A DNA stretch of 27,184 nt from an uncultured Azohydromonas sp. (GCF_937926365.1 NZ_CALAOH010000198.1:1-27184), one strand, 5' to 3'; counted from the first letter of the stretch, positions 1-8,028 are shown. Notes: generated from the sequence alone by a model not told the origin. Made by a program: numbers and translations.

Positions 1-138
1 CGCTTCCTCGACGGCGATCTCGTCGAAGGGGTTCATGCTCATCTTCACGCCGGCGGTGTCCACACCGGTGCCATCGCTCTTGACGCGAACCTTGACGTTG
101 TAGTCAACGACTCGCTTGACGGGGACCAGAACTTTCAT
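1..138 (-). CDS. etfB: Electron transfer flavoprotein beta subunit, N-terminal part (cut by window start)
   Basis: The first 46 residues, beginning MKVLVPVKRVVDYNVKVRV and followed by an NPFDEIAVEEA segment, match the start of EtfB. EtfB pairs with EtfA to carry electrons from acyl-CoA dehydrogenases to ETF:quinone oxidoreductase. The NPxDxxAxE stretch is the conserved adenine-nucleotide-site region near the N-terminus. The ATG (138-136) overlaps the TGA of the upstream hydrolase gene as ATGA, with a GAAGGAGAT ribosome-binding site inside that gene. Translation is therefore probably coupled and the gene belongs to the acyl-CoA dehydrogenase operon. EtfA is expected just outside the window; only about a fifth of the usual ~250 residues is visible. 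Confidence 0.9.
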   Translation of the reverse strand, partial: MKVLVPVKRVVDYNVKVRVKSDGTGVDTAGVKMSMNPFDEIAVEEA

Positions 139-1019
139 TGCATATCTCCTTCTTGGGACAGGAACCAGGCCTTGAGCAACTGGTTCACGTCATGGCTGCG
201 CTCGTACTGGACCCAATGGCCGCCACCGGGTATCACGCACCACTCGCGGTCGGGGCCGAGCTGTGCCAGCTGCGACGCAACCTCGTCCGGCACGGCGGTG
301 ACGTCGTGCTCGCCCCAGATCAGCAGCGCCGGATGGGCGTAGCGCTCCAGCGCGCCATGCAGCCCGTTCGTGCGTGACAGGGCCTTGCTGCGGAACCGGG
401 TGCGCACGCAGGAAGCCTCGTGCACGGCCATGGCCAGCTCGTCGATGGCCGCCGGGTCATGCAGCATGAGCGCCGCCAGGTTGTGCCGCAGCCTGGCGCG
501 CCTCTGGGCCGGGTCGGGCGTGCGCCAGTCCACCAGGTCGACTTTCTGGCGGCGGACCCCTCCGTGCCCGGCCGGGCCGATCAGGGCCAGCTTGCGCACG
601 CCGCCTCGGCGCGCTGCCAGCTCGGCCGCCACGAGGCCACCAAACGAGAAGCCGGCCACACAGACGGGGGCATGGCGGCCCAGCATGGTGTCCAGGGTGG
701 CGCTCAGCGCATCGATCAGGTGGTCCATGCGATCCGGCGAATGGGCGTCGTGCCCGAGATCGTCCGAGTCGCCGAAGCCGGGCAGGTCGGGCACCAGCAC
801 GGTGAAGTGCCGTGCCAGCGCCGCGATGTTCCTGACCCAGTGCATCCAGCTGCCGTGGCCGCCGTGGATCAACACCAGCGCCGGGCCCTGGCCCCAGCGG
901 CGCCAGCAGACGCCGCGGTCCCGGTAGGCCACCTGGCTGCGGTGCGCGCTGGCCTCCAGCTGCGCCAGGGTGTCCGGTGTGTGCATGGGTTGAACAGACA
1001 CGGCGGCATCCCATCTCAC
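135..1019 (-). CDS. Alpha/beta-fold hydrolase
   Basis: This 294-residue protein has a complete alpha/beta-hydrolase triad: nucleophile Ser125 in the elbow G-F-S-F-G-G, Asp239 in WGEHD and His268 in GGGHW. An oxyanion HGG motif lies at about residues 52-54. It has no signal peptide, so it is probably cytoplasmic. The family hydrolyses esters, thioesters or C-C bonds; the sequence resembles the esterase/meta-cleavage hydrolase type but does not fix the substrate. The chosen start is a GTG (1019-1017) overlapping the synthetase stop codon as GTGA. An ATG 11 codons in (about 986) is a plausible alternative because the conserved domain starts at about residue 30. Between an acyl-CoA synthetase and etfB, it may release an acid for CoA activation or act as a thioesterase (inference). 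Confidence 0.88.
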   Translation of the reverse strand: MRWDAAVSVQPMHTPDTLAQLEASAHRSQVAYRDRGVCWRRWGQGPALVLIHGGHGSWMHWVRNIAALARHFTVLVPDLPGFGDSDDLGHDAHSPDRMDHLIDALSATLDTMLGRHAPVCVAGFSFGGLVAAELAARRGGVRKLALIGPAGHGGVRRQKVDLVDWRTPDPAQRRARLRHNLAALMLHDPAAIDELAMAVHEASCVRTRFRSKALSRTNGLHGALERYAHPALLIWGEHDVTAVPDEVASQLAQLGPDREWCVIPGGGHWVQYERSHDVNQLLKAWFLSQEGDMQ

Positions 1020-3103
1020 GACTGCAGGATCAGCGCGTCCACGGCGAGGACGCCCTGCCCCTCGGCCATGACCATCAGCGGGTTGACCTCGGCTTCGGCG
1101 ATGCGCAGCTCCGGCTTCACCGCCAGTTGCGACAGCGCGCAGACGGCCCGGGCCAGCGCGTCGAGATCGCCGCGCGGCTTGCCGCGCAGTCCCGCCACCG
1201 TCTTGAGCGCCTTGACCTCCGAGATCATCTCCCGGGCGGTTTCCAGGCTCACCGGCGCCAGCCGGATGCTGCGGTCACGCGCCACCTCGGCCCAGATGCC
1301 GCCGGCGGCCAGCATGACCAGCGGGCCGGCCTCCGGATCGATCCGGTAGCCGATGAGCACTTCGGTCAAGCCCTTGCGCATCGGCTGGATCAGGACCTCG
1401 TCGCACGCCACGCCGGGCGCACGCTCGGCCAGGTTCGTCTTGAGCGTGGACAGCGCCGCCTGCAGCTCGCTCGCGTTCTGGATCCCCAGCACCACGCCGC
1501 CGACCTCGGTCTTGTGCGGGATCTGCGCCGAGCAGACCTTGGCCACCACCGGGAAGTCGAAGGGCAGCGCGGGCGCCTTCTGCGACAGGCCGGAGGTCAC
1601 GGCCGGCGCATGCGGGACGCCGAGCTTGTCGAGCACCGCGTAGGCCTGGGCTTCGCTCAGCGCGTGTCCGGGGGTGCCGGCGTCGCGGCCCGCCAGGGGC
1701 TGGACGCCGGGCACGCGCCTGGCGAACACCGAGGCGATGGCATCGGCGCAGGCTTCCGGCGTGCGGAAGCAGGGAACGCCGGCTTGCGTGAGCTGGGCCA
1801 GGGCTTCGGGAGCATCGGGAACGAGCATGGCCGCCAGCGGCTTGGCGCTGTGGGCGCTGTCGATGATCGGGCGCACCGCCAGTTGCGGCTGGAACCGGGC
1901 CGACGAGCCCACGACCGCCAGCACCAGGTCGAACTCGGGGGCGTCGAGCAGCACGTCGAGCGCCTTCTTCATCACCTCGTACTTCGTCCCCGCCAGGGTC
2001 AGGTCCAGCACACGGCCGGGCGACGCGGCGATGCCCGCGGCGTTGAGCCGCGCGAGCGTTTCCTGCGAGGGCGGCTCGACGATGACATCACGGATGCCGA
2101 GCTGGTCCACGGCCATGGCCGCGCCGCCGCCGGTGGTGGTCACGACACCGACGCGCCGCGGCGCGCGGGCCATGTCGCCCAGTTGCAGCCGCTTGGCCAG
2201 CGGGAACGTTTCGAGCAGCGCTTCCAGAATCCCGACGCGGGCGATGCCCAGGTCCTTGAGGAAGGCGTCGGCCACGTCGTCCTCGCCGGCCAGTGCGCCG
2301 GTGTGCGTCGCCGCCATCTCGGCAGCGGCATCGGAACGGCCGAGCTTGTAGGCGATGACGGGCTTGCCGCGCTTGGCCGCCTCGACCGCGAAGGCGCGCA
2401 GCTTGTCGCCGTGGTGCAGGCTCTCCAGGAACAGCAGGTAGCCCTCGATCGACGGATCGTCGAGCGTGGCGGCGCAGATCTCGCCCACGCTCAGGTCCGC
2501 CTCGCCGCCCACGGACACCAGGCCGGCGAAGCCAATGCCGCGCGCCTTGCCGCGCGACACCAGCGAGCCGATCATGCTGCCGCTGTGCGAGGCCACGAAC
2601 ACGCGGCCGCTGGGCAGATCGGGCTCGGCAAAAGCCGCGTTGGCCGTCAGCACCAGGCCGTTGCCCGGCTTGACTACGCCCAGGCTGCTGGGGCCGAGCA
2701 CGCGGATGCCGGTCCGGCGGCTGATCTCGCGCAGCGCCTCTTCGCGCTGCGCCCCTTCCGGGCCCGACTCCGAGAAGCCGCTGGCCAGCACCGTGACCAC
2801 CTTCACGCCCAGCCGCGCGCTTTCCTCGACGATGCCGAGCACGCTCTCGGTGGGGGTCAGCACGAAGACGTGGTCGGGGACCTGCGGCAGTGACGCCAGG
2901 TCGGCATACGCCTTCTCGCCCTGGACGGTGGCACGGTTCGGATTGATCGGGTAGATGGTGCCCTTGAAGCCGGCTGCACGCAGGAACTTCAGCGGACGGC
3001 CCGCGGTCTTCGACGCGTCGTCGGAAATGCCGACGAGCGCGATGCTGGCGGGGTTGAGCAAGGCCTGCGCGAGGACAGCGCCGTGGATGGTTGCGGTAGT
3101 CAT
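1016..3103 (-). CDS. ADP-forming acyl-CoA synthetase (fused alpha-beta, acetate-CoA ligase family)
   Basis: At 695 residues this has the fused layout of NDP-forming acyl-CoA synthetases. A CoA-binding Rossmann domain spans about residues 10-140 (IALVGISDD near 21-29), succinyl-CoA-ligase-like flavodoxin domains span about 150-450, and a C-terminal ATP-grasp domain starts near 480 with VVAKVCS and HKTEVGGV. His267 in ATHTGALAG sits where the phosphorylated His of the family lies. The reaction is carboxylate + CoA + ATP giving acyl-CoA + ADP + Pi. Substrates in the family range from acetate to aryl and dicarboxylic acids, so no specific acid is assigned. The ATG is 2 bp after the Bug-gene stop, with only a weak GAAG upstream, which implies translational coupling. 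It probably makes the CoA thioester that the neighbouring dehydrogenase oxidises. Confidence 0.88.
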   Translation of the reverse strand: MTTATIHGAVLAQALLNPASIALVGISDDASKTAGRPLKFLRAAGFKGTIYPINPNRATVQGEKAYADLASLPQVPDHVFVLTPTESVLGIVEESARLGVKVVTVLASGFSESGPEGAQREEALREISRRTGIRVLGPSSLGVVKPGNGLVLTANAAFAEPDLPSGRVFVASHSGSMIGSLVSRGKARGIGFAGLVSVGGEADLSVGEICAATLDDPSIEGYLLFLESLHHGDKLRAFAVEAAKRGKPVIAYKLGRSDAAAEMAATHTGALAGEDDVADAFLKDLGIARVGILEALLETFPLAKRLQLGDMARAPRRVGVVTTTGGGAAMAVDQLGIRDVIVEPPSQETLARLNAAGIAASPGRVLDLTLAGTKYEVMKKALDVLLDAPEFDLVLAVVGSSARFQPQLAVRPIIDSAHSAKPLAAMLVPDAPEALAQLTQAGVPCFRTPEACADAIASVFARRVPGVQPLAGRDAGTPGHALSEAQAYAVLDKLGVPHAPAVTSGLSQKAPALPFDFPVVAKVCSAQIPHKTEVGGVVLGIQNASELQAALSTLKTNLAERAPGVACDEVLIQPMRKGLTEVLIGYRIDPEAGPLVMLAAGGIWAEVARDRSIRLAPVSLETAREMISEVKALKTVAGLRGKPRGDLDALARAVCALSQLAVKPELRIAEAEVNPLMVMAEGQGVLAVDALILQS

Positions 3104-3105
3104 CT

Positions 3106-4083
3106 TCAGTCGATCTTCACGTTGATCGTCGGGAAAAGCTTGGCCCAGTGGTCGACTTCCTTGCGGATGTGCGCCTTGAAGTCGGCGGGCGAGCTGCCGA
3201 CCACGATGGCACCCTGGTCGATGAGCTTGGCGCGCATCTCGGCGTCGGCCAGCGCCTTCACGACTTCGGCGTGCAGCTTCTCGACGATCGCGGGCGAGGT
3301 GCCCTTGGGAGCGAGCAAGCCGTTCCAGCTGTCCACTTCAAAGCCAGGCATGCCGGCTTCCGCCATCGTCGGCACGTTGGGCAGTTGCGGCAGCCGCTTG
3401 GGCGCCGCCACGGCGAGGGCGCGGACCTTGTTGTCCTTGATGAACGGAACGGCCGAGACCGAGGTCATGAGGGACAGCGACACATGGCCCGCCATGACGT
3501 CCTGGATGGCACCGGCCGCGCCCTTGTAAGGCACATGGATGAGATCGATACCGGCACGCTGCTTGAACATTTCACCAGCCACGTGGTGAGTTCCTCCGTT
3601 GCCCGTCGAGCCGAACGTCAACTCGCCGGGCTTCTTCTTGGCCAGGGCGACGAGCTCCTGCACATTCTTGGCCGGCAGGTGCGGCGCAACGGCCAGGATG
3701 GCGGGCGCCGACATCACCATGGAGATCGGCTCGAAGCTGCCTTGCACGTCCCACTTCAGGCCCTTGTAGACAAAGCTGGCCATGGTGATCGGGGCCGCTG
3801 CCAACAACAACGTGTACCCGTCGGGTGCTGAACTGGCGACCACCTCCGAAGCCAGGTTGGATCCGGCGCCGGCCTTGTTCTCGACGATGAAGGGCTGACC
3901 CGTTTGTGCCTGCAGCCGCGAGGCGAGCAGCCGCGCCACCACGTCGGTCGGGCCGCCGGCCTGGTAGCCGACGACGATGCGCACGGGCTTGGTCGGATAG
4001 CTGGCTGCCGGGTTCTGGGCCTGGGCCGTGCCGCACACGCTCAGCGAGGCGGCGGCCAGCAGGCAGGTCATGCGAAAAACCAT
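3106..4083 (-). CDS. Bug/TctC-family periplasmic solute-binding protein
   Basis: This 325-residue protein starts with a signal peptide (hydrophobic MTCLLAAASLSVCG, then cleavage near AQA-QN at about residue 23). The Bug signature follows: YPTKPVRIVVGYQAGGPTD, then VENKAGAGSN and APDGYTLLL. Bug proteins bind carboxylates and other small acids in the periplasm, either for tripartite TctABC transporters or for sensing. No TctA/TctB membrane genes are in the window, so the uptake partner must be elsewhere. A good ribosome-binding site (CAGGAGAAG) precedes the ATG; a Met at residue 5 is less well placed. The gene lies 33 bp after the acyl-CoA dehydrogenase gene and 2 bp before the synthetase, so it probably captures the acid degraded by this operon (inference). 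Confidence 0.92.
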   Translation of the reverse strand: MVFRMTCLLAAASLSVCGTAQAQNPAASYPTKPVRIVVGYQAGGPTDVVARLLASRLQAQTGQPFIVENKAGAGSNLASEVVASSAPDGYTLLLAAAPITMASFVYKGLKWDVQGSFEPISMVMSAPAILAVAPHLPAKNVQELVALAKKKPGELTFGSTGNGGTHHVAGEMFKQRAGIDLIHVPYKGAAGAIQDVMAGHVSLSLMTSVSAVPFIKDNKVRALAVAAPKRLPQLPNVPTMAEAGMPGFEVDSWNGLLAPKGTSPAIVEKLHAEVVKALADAEMRAKLIDQGAIVVGSSPADFKAHIRKEVDHWAKLFPTINVKID

Positions 4084-4116
4084 GGTCTTCTCCTGTTGTT
4101 GAGGGTTCAGCCAGCG

Positions 4117-5274
4117 TCACTGCGCCTTGGGAGGGCGCTGCGAAAAGGTGCGCTCGAACACGCCTTCGGCGATGCGGTTCTTCAGCATCTCGATGGAGCC
4201 GCCGGCGATCATCCAGCCGCGGATGCGGCGCACGCAGTACTCCACGATCGATTCCTGGCTGTAGCCCGTGCCGCCCATCACCTGCAGGGCCTCGTTGGCG
4301 ACGTCCCAGCCGGCCTGGTTGCAGGCCAGCTTGGCCAGGGCCGTGCTCTGCGCCGAGGGCAGGCCATGTTCGCCTTCCAGGGCGGCCTTGTAGAGCATCA
4401 GCTGCGCGGCTTCGAGCTTGAGCTTCATCTCCGCGAACTTCCACTGGATGCCCTGGAACTCGCAGAGCTCGCGGCCGAACTGCTTGCGCGTCATCGCGTG
4501 CTCGCGGGCCAGGTTGAAGCAGTGGCGGCCCAGCGCCAGCGACCGCGACGAGTTGCCCAGCCGCTCGACGTTGAAGCCGGAGATCTGCTTCTTGAAGCCA
4601 CCTTCGCCCAGCAGGATGTTCTTCTTCGGAATGCGGCAGTTCTCGAAGTACAGCTGGCTCCAGGTCTCGCCGCTCATGAACGCCGAGGGCGTGCCCACCT
4701 GGAAGCCCGGCGTGCCGCGCTCCACCAGCACCGAGCCGATGCCGCCCACGCCGGGGCCGAAGCGCACGTAGATGAGGAACAGGTCGGCTTCGGGGCTGTG
4801 CGTCGAGAACACCTTGCTGCCGTCGATCACGACCTCGTCACCCTCGATGCGGGCCGTCGTGCGCAGCTCGGTCACGGCGGAGCCGGCTTCGGGCTCGCTC
4901 ATGCCCAGCGCGATCAGCTTCTTGCCGGCCAGCAGGTCGGGCAGGAAGCGGTCCTTCTGCTCGGCAGACGCGTACTCCACGAAGGTACGGATGGGGCCGA
5001 AGTTGCCCGCCTGCACGATGTCCGCGCTCTTGGGGCACACCAGGGCGACTTCCTGGATCGCCAGCACCGCGTGCATCAGCGTGCCGCCTTGCCCGCCATC
5101 CTTTTCCGGGAAGGCAATGCCCAGCAGTCCCTGCTCGGCCAGCAGTTGCGCGGTTTCCCAGGGGAAATGCGGCGAGTGGGCCCGTTCGAGTGCTCCAGCG
5201 GCGAGCTTGTCACGCGCAAAACGGGCAACGGAGTCGGCAAAAGCCTGGTGTTCTTCGCTCAGTTCAAAGTTCAT
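4117..5274 (-). CDS. Acyl-CoA dehydrogenase family protein
   Basis: This FAD-dependent acyl-CoA dehydrogenase has 385 residues, the usual family length. The N-terminal helical domain starts at residue 1 (MNFELSEEHQAF), the SEPEAGS FAD/substrate motif is at about 126-132, and the C-terminal helical domain carries RKQFGREL (about 263-270) and QVMGGTGYSQES (331-342). At the C-terminal position where short- and medium-chain enzymes carry the catalytic Glu (YEGT), this protein reads A-G-G-S (Gly358). A Glu lies at 237 in NVERL, the helix position used by isovaleryl-CoA and long-chain dehydrogenases. The start at 5274 follows AGGAAACCGCC; an in-frame extension upstream to 5346 has no family similarity and is rejected. 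First gene of the operon, divergent from the LysR gene; electrons would pass to the EtfB encoded downstream. Confidence 0.92.
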   Translation of the reverse strand: MNFELSEEHQAFADSVARFARDKLAAGALERAHSPHFPWETAQLLAEQGLLGIAFPEKDGGQGGTLMHAVLAIQEVALVCPKSADIVQAGNFGPIRTFVEYASAEQKDRFLPDLLAGKKLIALGMSEPEAGSAVTELRTTARIEGDEVVIDGSKVFSTHSPEADLFLIYVRFGPGVGGIGSVLVERGTPGFQVGTPSAFMSGETWSQLYFENCRIPKKNILLGEGGFKKQISGFNVERLGNSSRSLALGRHCFNLAREHAMTRKQFGRELCEFQGIQWKFAEMKLKLEAAQLMLYKAALEGEHGLPSAQSTALAKLACNQAGWDVANEALQVMGGTGYSQESIVEYCVRRIRGWMIAGGSIEMLKNRIAEGVFERTFSQRPPKAQ

Positions 5275-5343
5275 GGCGGTTTCCTGGACAACGCGATTCG
5301 TGTGACGGAATCTTGATCCCGGGCGCCGCAAACGAGAACTTCG

Positions 5344-5362
5344 CATTGCACGCGGTGCGATG
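5344..5362. promoter_or_regulatory. Dyad in the acd-lysR divergent region, candidate LysR-type operator
   Basis: CATTGCAC-GCG-GTGCGATG is an 8-bp inverted repeat with one mismatched pair and a 3-bp spacer. It lies between the divergent acyl-CoA dehydrogenase and LysR genes, 70 bp upstream of the dehydrogenase ATG. Interrupted dyads in such a gap are typical LysR-regulator sites. The T-N11-A core is not exact, so this is a candidate only. Confidence 0.4.
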
Positions 5363-5424
5363 AAAAAAAGTCATGTCTGAGGCGTAGCGAGCCTGCTTGC
5401 GTGCATTCAAGAGGACTGACTTCT

Positions 5425-5434
5425 TGTCATGACA
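5425..5434. promoter_or_regulatory. Perfect palindrome TGTCATGACA over the LysR start (copy 1)
   Basis: The 10-bp perfect palindrome TGTCATGACA contains the proposed ATG of the LysR gene. The identical 10-mer lies upstream of the MmgE/PrpD gene at 7910-7919. A bound regulator here could block translation initiation or transcription of its own gene. The core GTCATG also occurs at 5371-5376 and 5472-5477. The autoregulation idea is inference. Confidence 0.35.
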
Positions 5435-6394
5435 TCATTGCGGGGAAATGACTGCACAGTTTCTCTTCCCGTCATGGCCAGGCGAATTCCACCGTTGAAC
5501 CCGCTGCGCGTTTTCGAGGTCGTGGCCCGCACCCAGAACCTCACGACGGCGGCGCAGGAACTGCACGTCACCCAGTCGGCCGTGAGCCGCCAGATCGGCA
5601 CGCTGGAGTCATACCTGGGGGTCGAGCTGTTCAAGCGCGTTCGTCACGGCGTCGTGCTGACCCGGGTCGGGCAGTCGTTTGCCAGCGAGATCGTTCCGGC
5701 GTTCGAGGCCATTGCCAACGCCACGGAGCGCCTGGTGAAAGGCACGAGCCAGGGTGCGCTGCGTGTGAGGACCTACACGACGTTCGCCGCCAAATGGCTC
5801 ATCCCGCGGCTGCCGGAGTTCAAGCGGCTGTATCCGAACATCGACGTGCGCATCACCACCGCGGTGCCCGACGTCGACTTCGCCCGGGATCCCGTGGATG
5901 TCGCGATCCAGTACGGCGACGGCCGCTGGCCCCGCACGCAGACGGACTTGCTGTTCCTGGATGAGATCGAACCGGTGTGCTCGCCTGGGTTCCTGGCGGA
6001 GCATGCCCCTGACCCGCGGCATCCCGAGCAGGTGCTGGGCCAGCGCCTGCTGGTGTCGCATTACCGGCGCACGGACTGGGACGACTGGCTGTCCACCACG
6101 GGTCTTGCGGCCTGCGCCGAGGTGGCGGAGCGCATGAGCTTCAGCAGCTCGGTGTTGACCTGGCAGGCCGCGAAGGATGGATTGGGCATCGCGATGGGCC
6201 AGACGGCCCTGCTGCGGGCCGAGCTGGAGTCAGGCCAGCTGGTGTGCCCTTTCGGCCGGCCGTTGCAGCGCGACAAGGGCCACTACCTGGTGCGGCCCGA
6301 AGTGCAGCGGGCCTCCAAGAAGGTCACGGCGTTTCGTGAATGGCTGCTGGAGAGTGCGGCCAGCTTCGTGGCCGCCAGCTCCGACATGCATTGA
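5429..6394 (+). CDS. LysR-family transcriptional regulator, GcvA-like
   Basis: This is a 321-residue LysR-type regulator. The winged helix-turn-helix begins with IPPLNPLRVFEVVARTQN, the recognition region is AAQELHVTQSAVSRQI, and a periplasmic-binding-like effector domain starts near residue 105 (GALRVRTYTTFAAKWLIPRL). The RIPPLNxLRxFE opening is typical of the GcvA subgroup. Two starts are possible. The ATG at 5429 has GAGGA about 14 nt upstream. The ATG at 5474 has no clear ribosome-binding site but matches where GcvA homologues start. I keep 5429 with low certainty. The gene is divergent from the acyl-CoA dehydrogenase operon, which it probably controls, and may also control the convergent mmgE/prpD-type gene, whose promoter region shares a palindrome. 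Confidence 0.9.
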   Translation: MTSLRGNDCTVSLPVMARRIPPLNPLRVFEVVARTQNLTTAAQELHVTQSAVSRQIGTLESYLGVELFKRVRHGVVLTRVGQSFASEIVPAFEAIANATERLVKGTSQGALRVRTYTTFAAKWLIPRLPEFKRLYPNIDVRITTAVPDVDFARDPVDVAIQYGDGRWPRTQTDLLFLDEIEPVCSPGFLAEHAPDPRHPEQVLGQRLLVSHYRRTDWDDWLSTTGLAACAEVAERMSFSSSVLTWQAAKDGLGIAMGQTALLRAELESGQLVCPFGRPLQRDKGHYLVRPEVQRASKKVTAFREWLLESAASFVAASSDMH

Positions 6395-6429
6395 GCCAGT
6401 GAGCTTCTTTCCGAGCCGCGCGGCTACCC

Positions 6430-6472
6430 GGATGGTGCGATGGCGCCCATCGCCACGCATGGCACACCATCC
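6430..6472. terminator. Nested hairpin between convergent LysR and MmgE/PrpD genes
   Basis: The 101-bp gap between the two convergent stop codons holds a nested inverted repeat. The outer arms are GGATGGTG (6430-6437) and CACCATCC (6465-6472). The inner stem is GCGATGG (6437-6443), loop CGC, then CCATCGC (6447-6453), perfect over 7 bp. There is no U-run on either side, so a simple intrinsic terminator is not proven. A bidirectional termination or mRNA-end-stabilising structure fits the position. Confidence 0.45.
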
Positions 6473-6495
6473 AGCGTTGTGCCTGCACCTACAGG

Positions 6496-7833
6496 TTACG
6501 GCACGAGATCAGCGATGGACGTGGCACTGTCGAGTTCCCAGAGCCGCTTGAGCAGTGATCGCGCACCATCGCTGCCCAGGACGGGCGACGCAAGCTCGAT
6601 GAACTTCTCGCCAAGCTCATCGTCGGAGAGAGGCTGCTCGGGGTCTCCCTTGCGTGTTGGCTGGAAGAACTCTTCCTTGCGGCCATCGCGCGTTTCGATG
6701 ACAACGCGTGCCGCACGCTGTCCGGGGAAACGCTTGTCCAGTTCGGGGTCGATTTCCAGGCTGATGCGCTCCATCAATGCGCGTGTGGCTGGGTCGTCGA
6801 GCCGCAGCGGCTCGAATGCGGACAGCCGCACACTGCCGTGCACCAGGGCCGTCGCGACCACGTAGGGAATGCTGAAGCGCGCCTCTGCCGCGGTGCTTGG
6901 CGCCGGGTTTCCCGCCACTTCGAGGGCTGGGCCATACGTCGCGATGCGGATGTGGGCAATCTGCGCTGGTGTCACGCCCATGCGCCTTTGCAGCGCGAGC
7001 GCGCCGTCGATGGGTGCAAATGTGTGCCCGCAGCAAGCATGATTCTTGAAAGTCATGCTGTTGATGTGGAACTTGGTTCCAAGCGTCTGCGTCGCTGCTG
7101 TCCAGTCGGGGCCGTCGCTCATGGCGCGGCCAATACCCGCTTCGCCATCGACCACGTCCAACGATCCGGTGACGCCAGCGCCTGCCAACTGGGCTGCGAG
7201 CAGTCCGCCTTCCGCAGCCCGCCCGGCATGCAATGGCTTGGACATGGAGTCCGAGCGGAAGGCCTGCTGCAGACCGGCAGCGAAAGTCGCGCAAGTCGCC
7301 AGCGCGTGTGCAAACCGTGTCGCGTCAAGCTGGTAGAGGGAGGAGGCCGCTGCAGCGGCCCCGAAGGTGCCCACCGTGCCCGTGTTGTGCCAATAGCGAT
7401 AGTGAGTGCGTCCCATCGCTGCGCCAATGCGGGTGGAAATTTCATAGCCGGCCACGACGGCCTTCAGGAACTGCGCACCGCTGCAGCCACGTTCCTGGCC
7501 AACGGCCAGGGCGGCTGCGATCGTGGGCGCTCCTGGGTGGTAGATCGCTTCCCTGTAGATGTCATCGACTTCGACGGTATGCGCAGCAGTGCCGTTCACC
7601 AGCGCAGCCGCTCGAGCAGTGGCAGGCCGTCCCAGCGCCAGCCGCGCCCGGCCACGGTCAAGGTCGTCCACCAGGGCCTGCTCCATCAACTTCGCTGGCG
7701 CCGCCACGGCTCCGGGAAGCAAAGCCGCGTACCAGTCGATGACCGCCCGCTTGGCGTGGTACGCCACATCACCAGGCAATGAACTGGCGGTCAACTCGGC
7801 GCCGAAGTCGGCAAAAGTTTGAACTACGGTCAT
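6496..7833 (-). CDS. MmgE/PrpD family protein (2-methylcitrate dehydratase / cis-aconitate decarboxylase-like)
   Basis: This protein has 445 residues, the normal MmgE/PrpD length. Positions matching the active site described for the family are all present: the HTVEVDD segment (Asp90/Asp91), His99 in IYHPG, His149 in RYWHNTGT, Lys199 in MSKPLHAG and Lys263-His265 in FKNHACCGH. It is therefore probably an active lyase, dehydratase or epimerase acting on a di- or tricarboxylate. It is not assigned to PrpD because no methylcitrate synthase or methylisocitrate lyase is nearby. The ATG follows GAAAAGAG. It is a single-gene unit convergent with the LysR gene, with its own predicted promoter. It may process a dicarboxylic intermediate from the adjacent acyl-CoA pathway (inference). 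Confidence 0.9.
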   Translation of the reverse strand: MTVVQTFADFGAELTASSLPGDVAYHAKRAVIDWYAALLPGAVAAPAKLMEQALVDDLDRGRARLALGRPATARAAALVNGTAAHTVEVDDIYREAIYHPGAPTIAAALAVGQERGCSGAQFLKAVVAGYEISTRIGAAMGRTHYRYWHNTGTVGTFGAAAAASSLYQLDATRFAHALATCATFAAGLQQAFRSDSMSKPLHAGRAAEGGLLAAQLAGAGVTGSLDVVDGEAGIGRAMSDGPDWTAATQTLGTKFHINSMTFKNHACCGHTFAPIDGALALQRRMGVTPAQIAHIRIATYGPALEVAGNPAPSTAAEARFSIPYVVATALVHGSVRLSAFEPLRLDDPATRALMERISLEIDPELDKRFPGQRAARVVIETRDGRKEEFFQPTRKGDPEQPLSDDELGEKFIELASPVLGSDGARSLLKRLWELDSATSIADLVP

Positions 7834-7860
7834 CTCTTTTCCAGAAGGTTTGGGTCGCCT

Positions 7861-7889
7861 GCAATAGTGCTTCCCGAGCGGAGATTCAA
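7861..7889 (-). promoter_or_regulatory. Predicted sigma70-type promoter of the MmgE/PrpD gene
   Basis: Reading the minus strand, TTGAAT (7889-7884) and TATTGC (7866-7861) are separated by exactly 17 bp, 28 bp upstream of the ATG. The -35 is a fair match and the -10 a weak one. It sits in an AT-richer patch, with the TGTCATGACA palindrome centred about 60 bp upstream of the expected start site, where LysR-type activators usually bind. Confidence 0.4.
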
Positions 7890-7909
7890 GTACTTCCCAT
7901 TTGTCGCAC

Positions 7910-7919
7910 TGTCATGACA
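7910..7919. promoter_or_regulatory. Perfect palindrome TGTCATGACA upstream of MmgE/PrpD (copy 2)
   Basis: This palindrome is identical to the one at 5425-5434. It is followed by another GTCATG core at 7924-7929. Centred roughly at -60 from the predicted transcription start, it is a candidate activator site for the neighbouring LysR protein. Binding has not been shown. Confidence 0.4.
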
Positions 7920-8028
7920 TTTGGTCATGGCAGCTGTATGGCGTCGCCAGTTCAGCCCCGACCAGGCATCAGTCGCGATCTTGTTGAAACTGCAACCAGG
8001 CTCACATGAGCGCGATTGACGCGCCGCC

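Noticed and set aside
977..2893. Long plus-strand reading frame opposite the acyl-CoA synthetase
   Set aside because: Shadow frame of a high-GC gene; repetitive Arg/His/Gln/Ala composition and no motifs.
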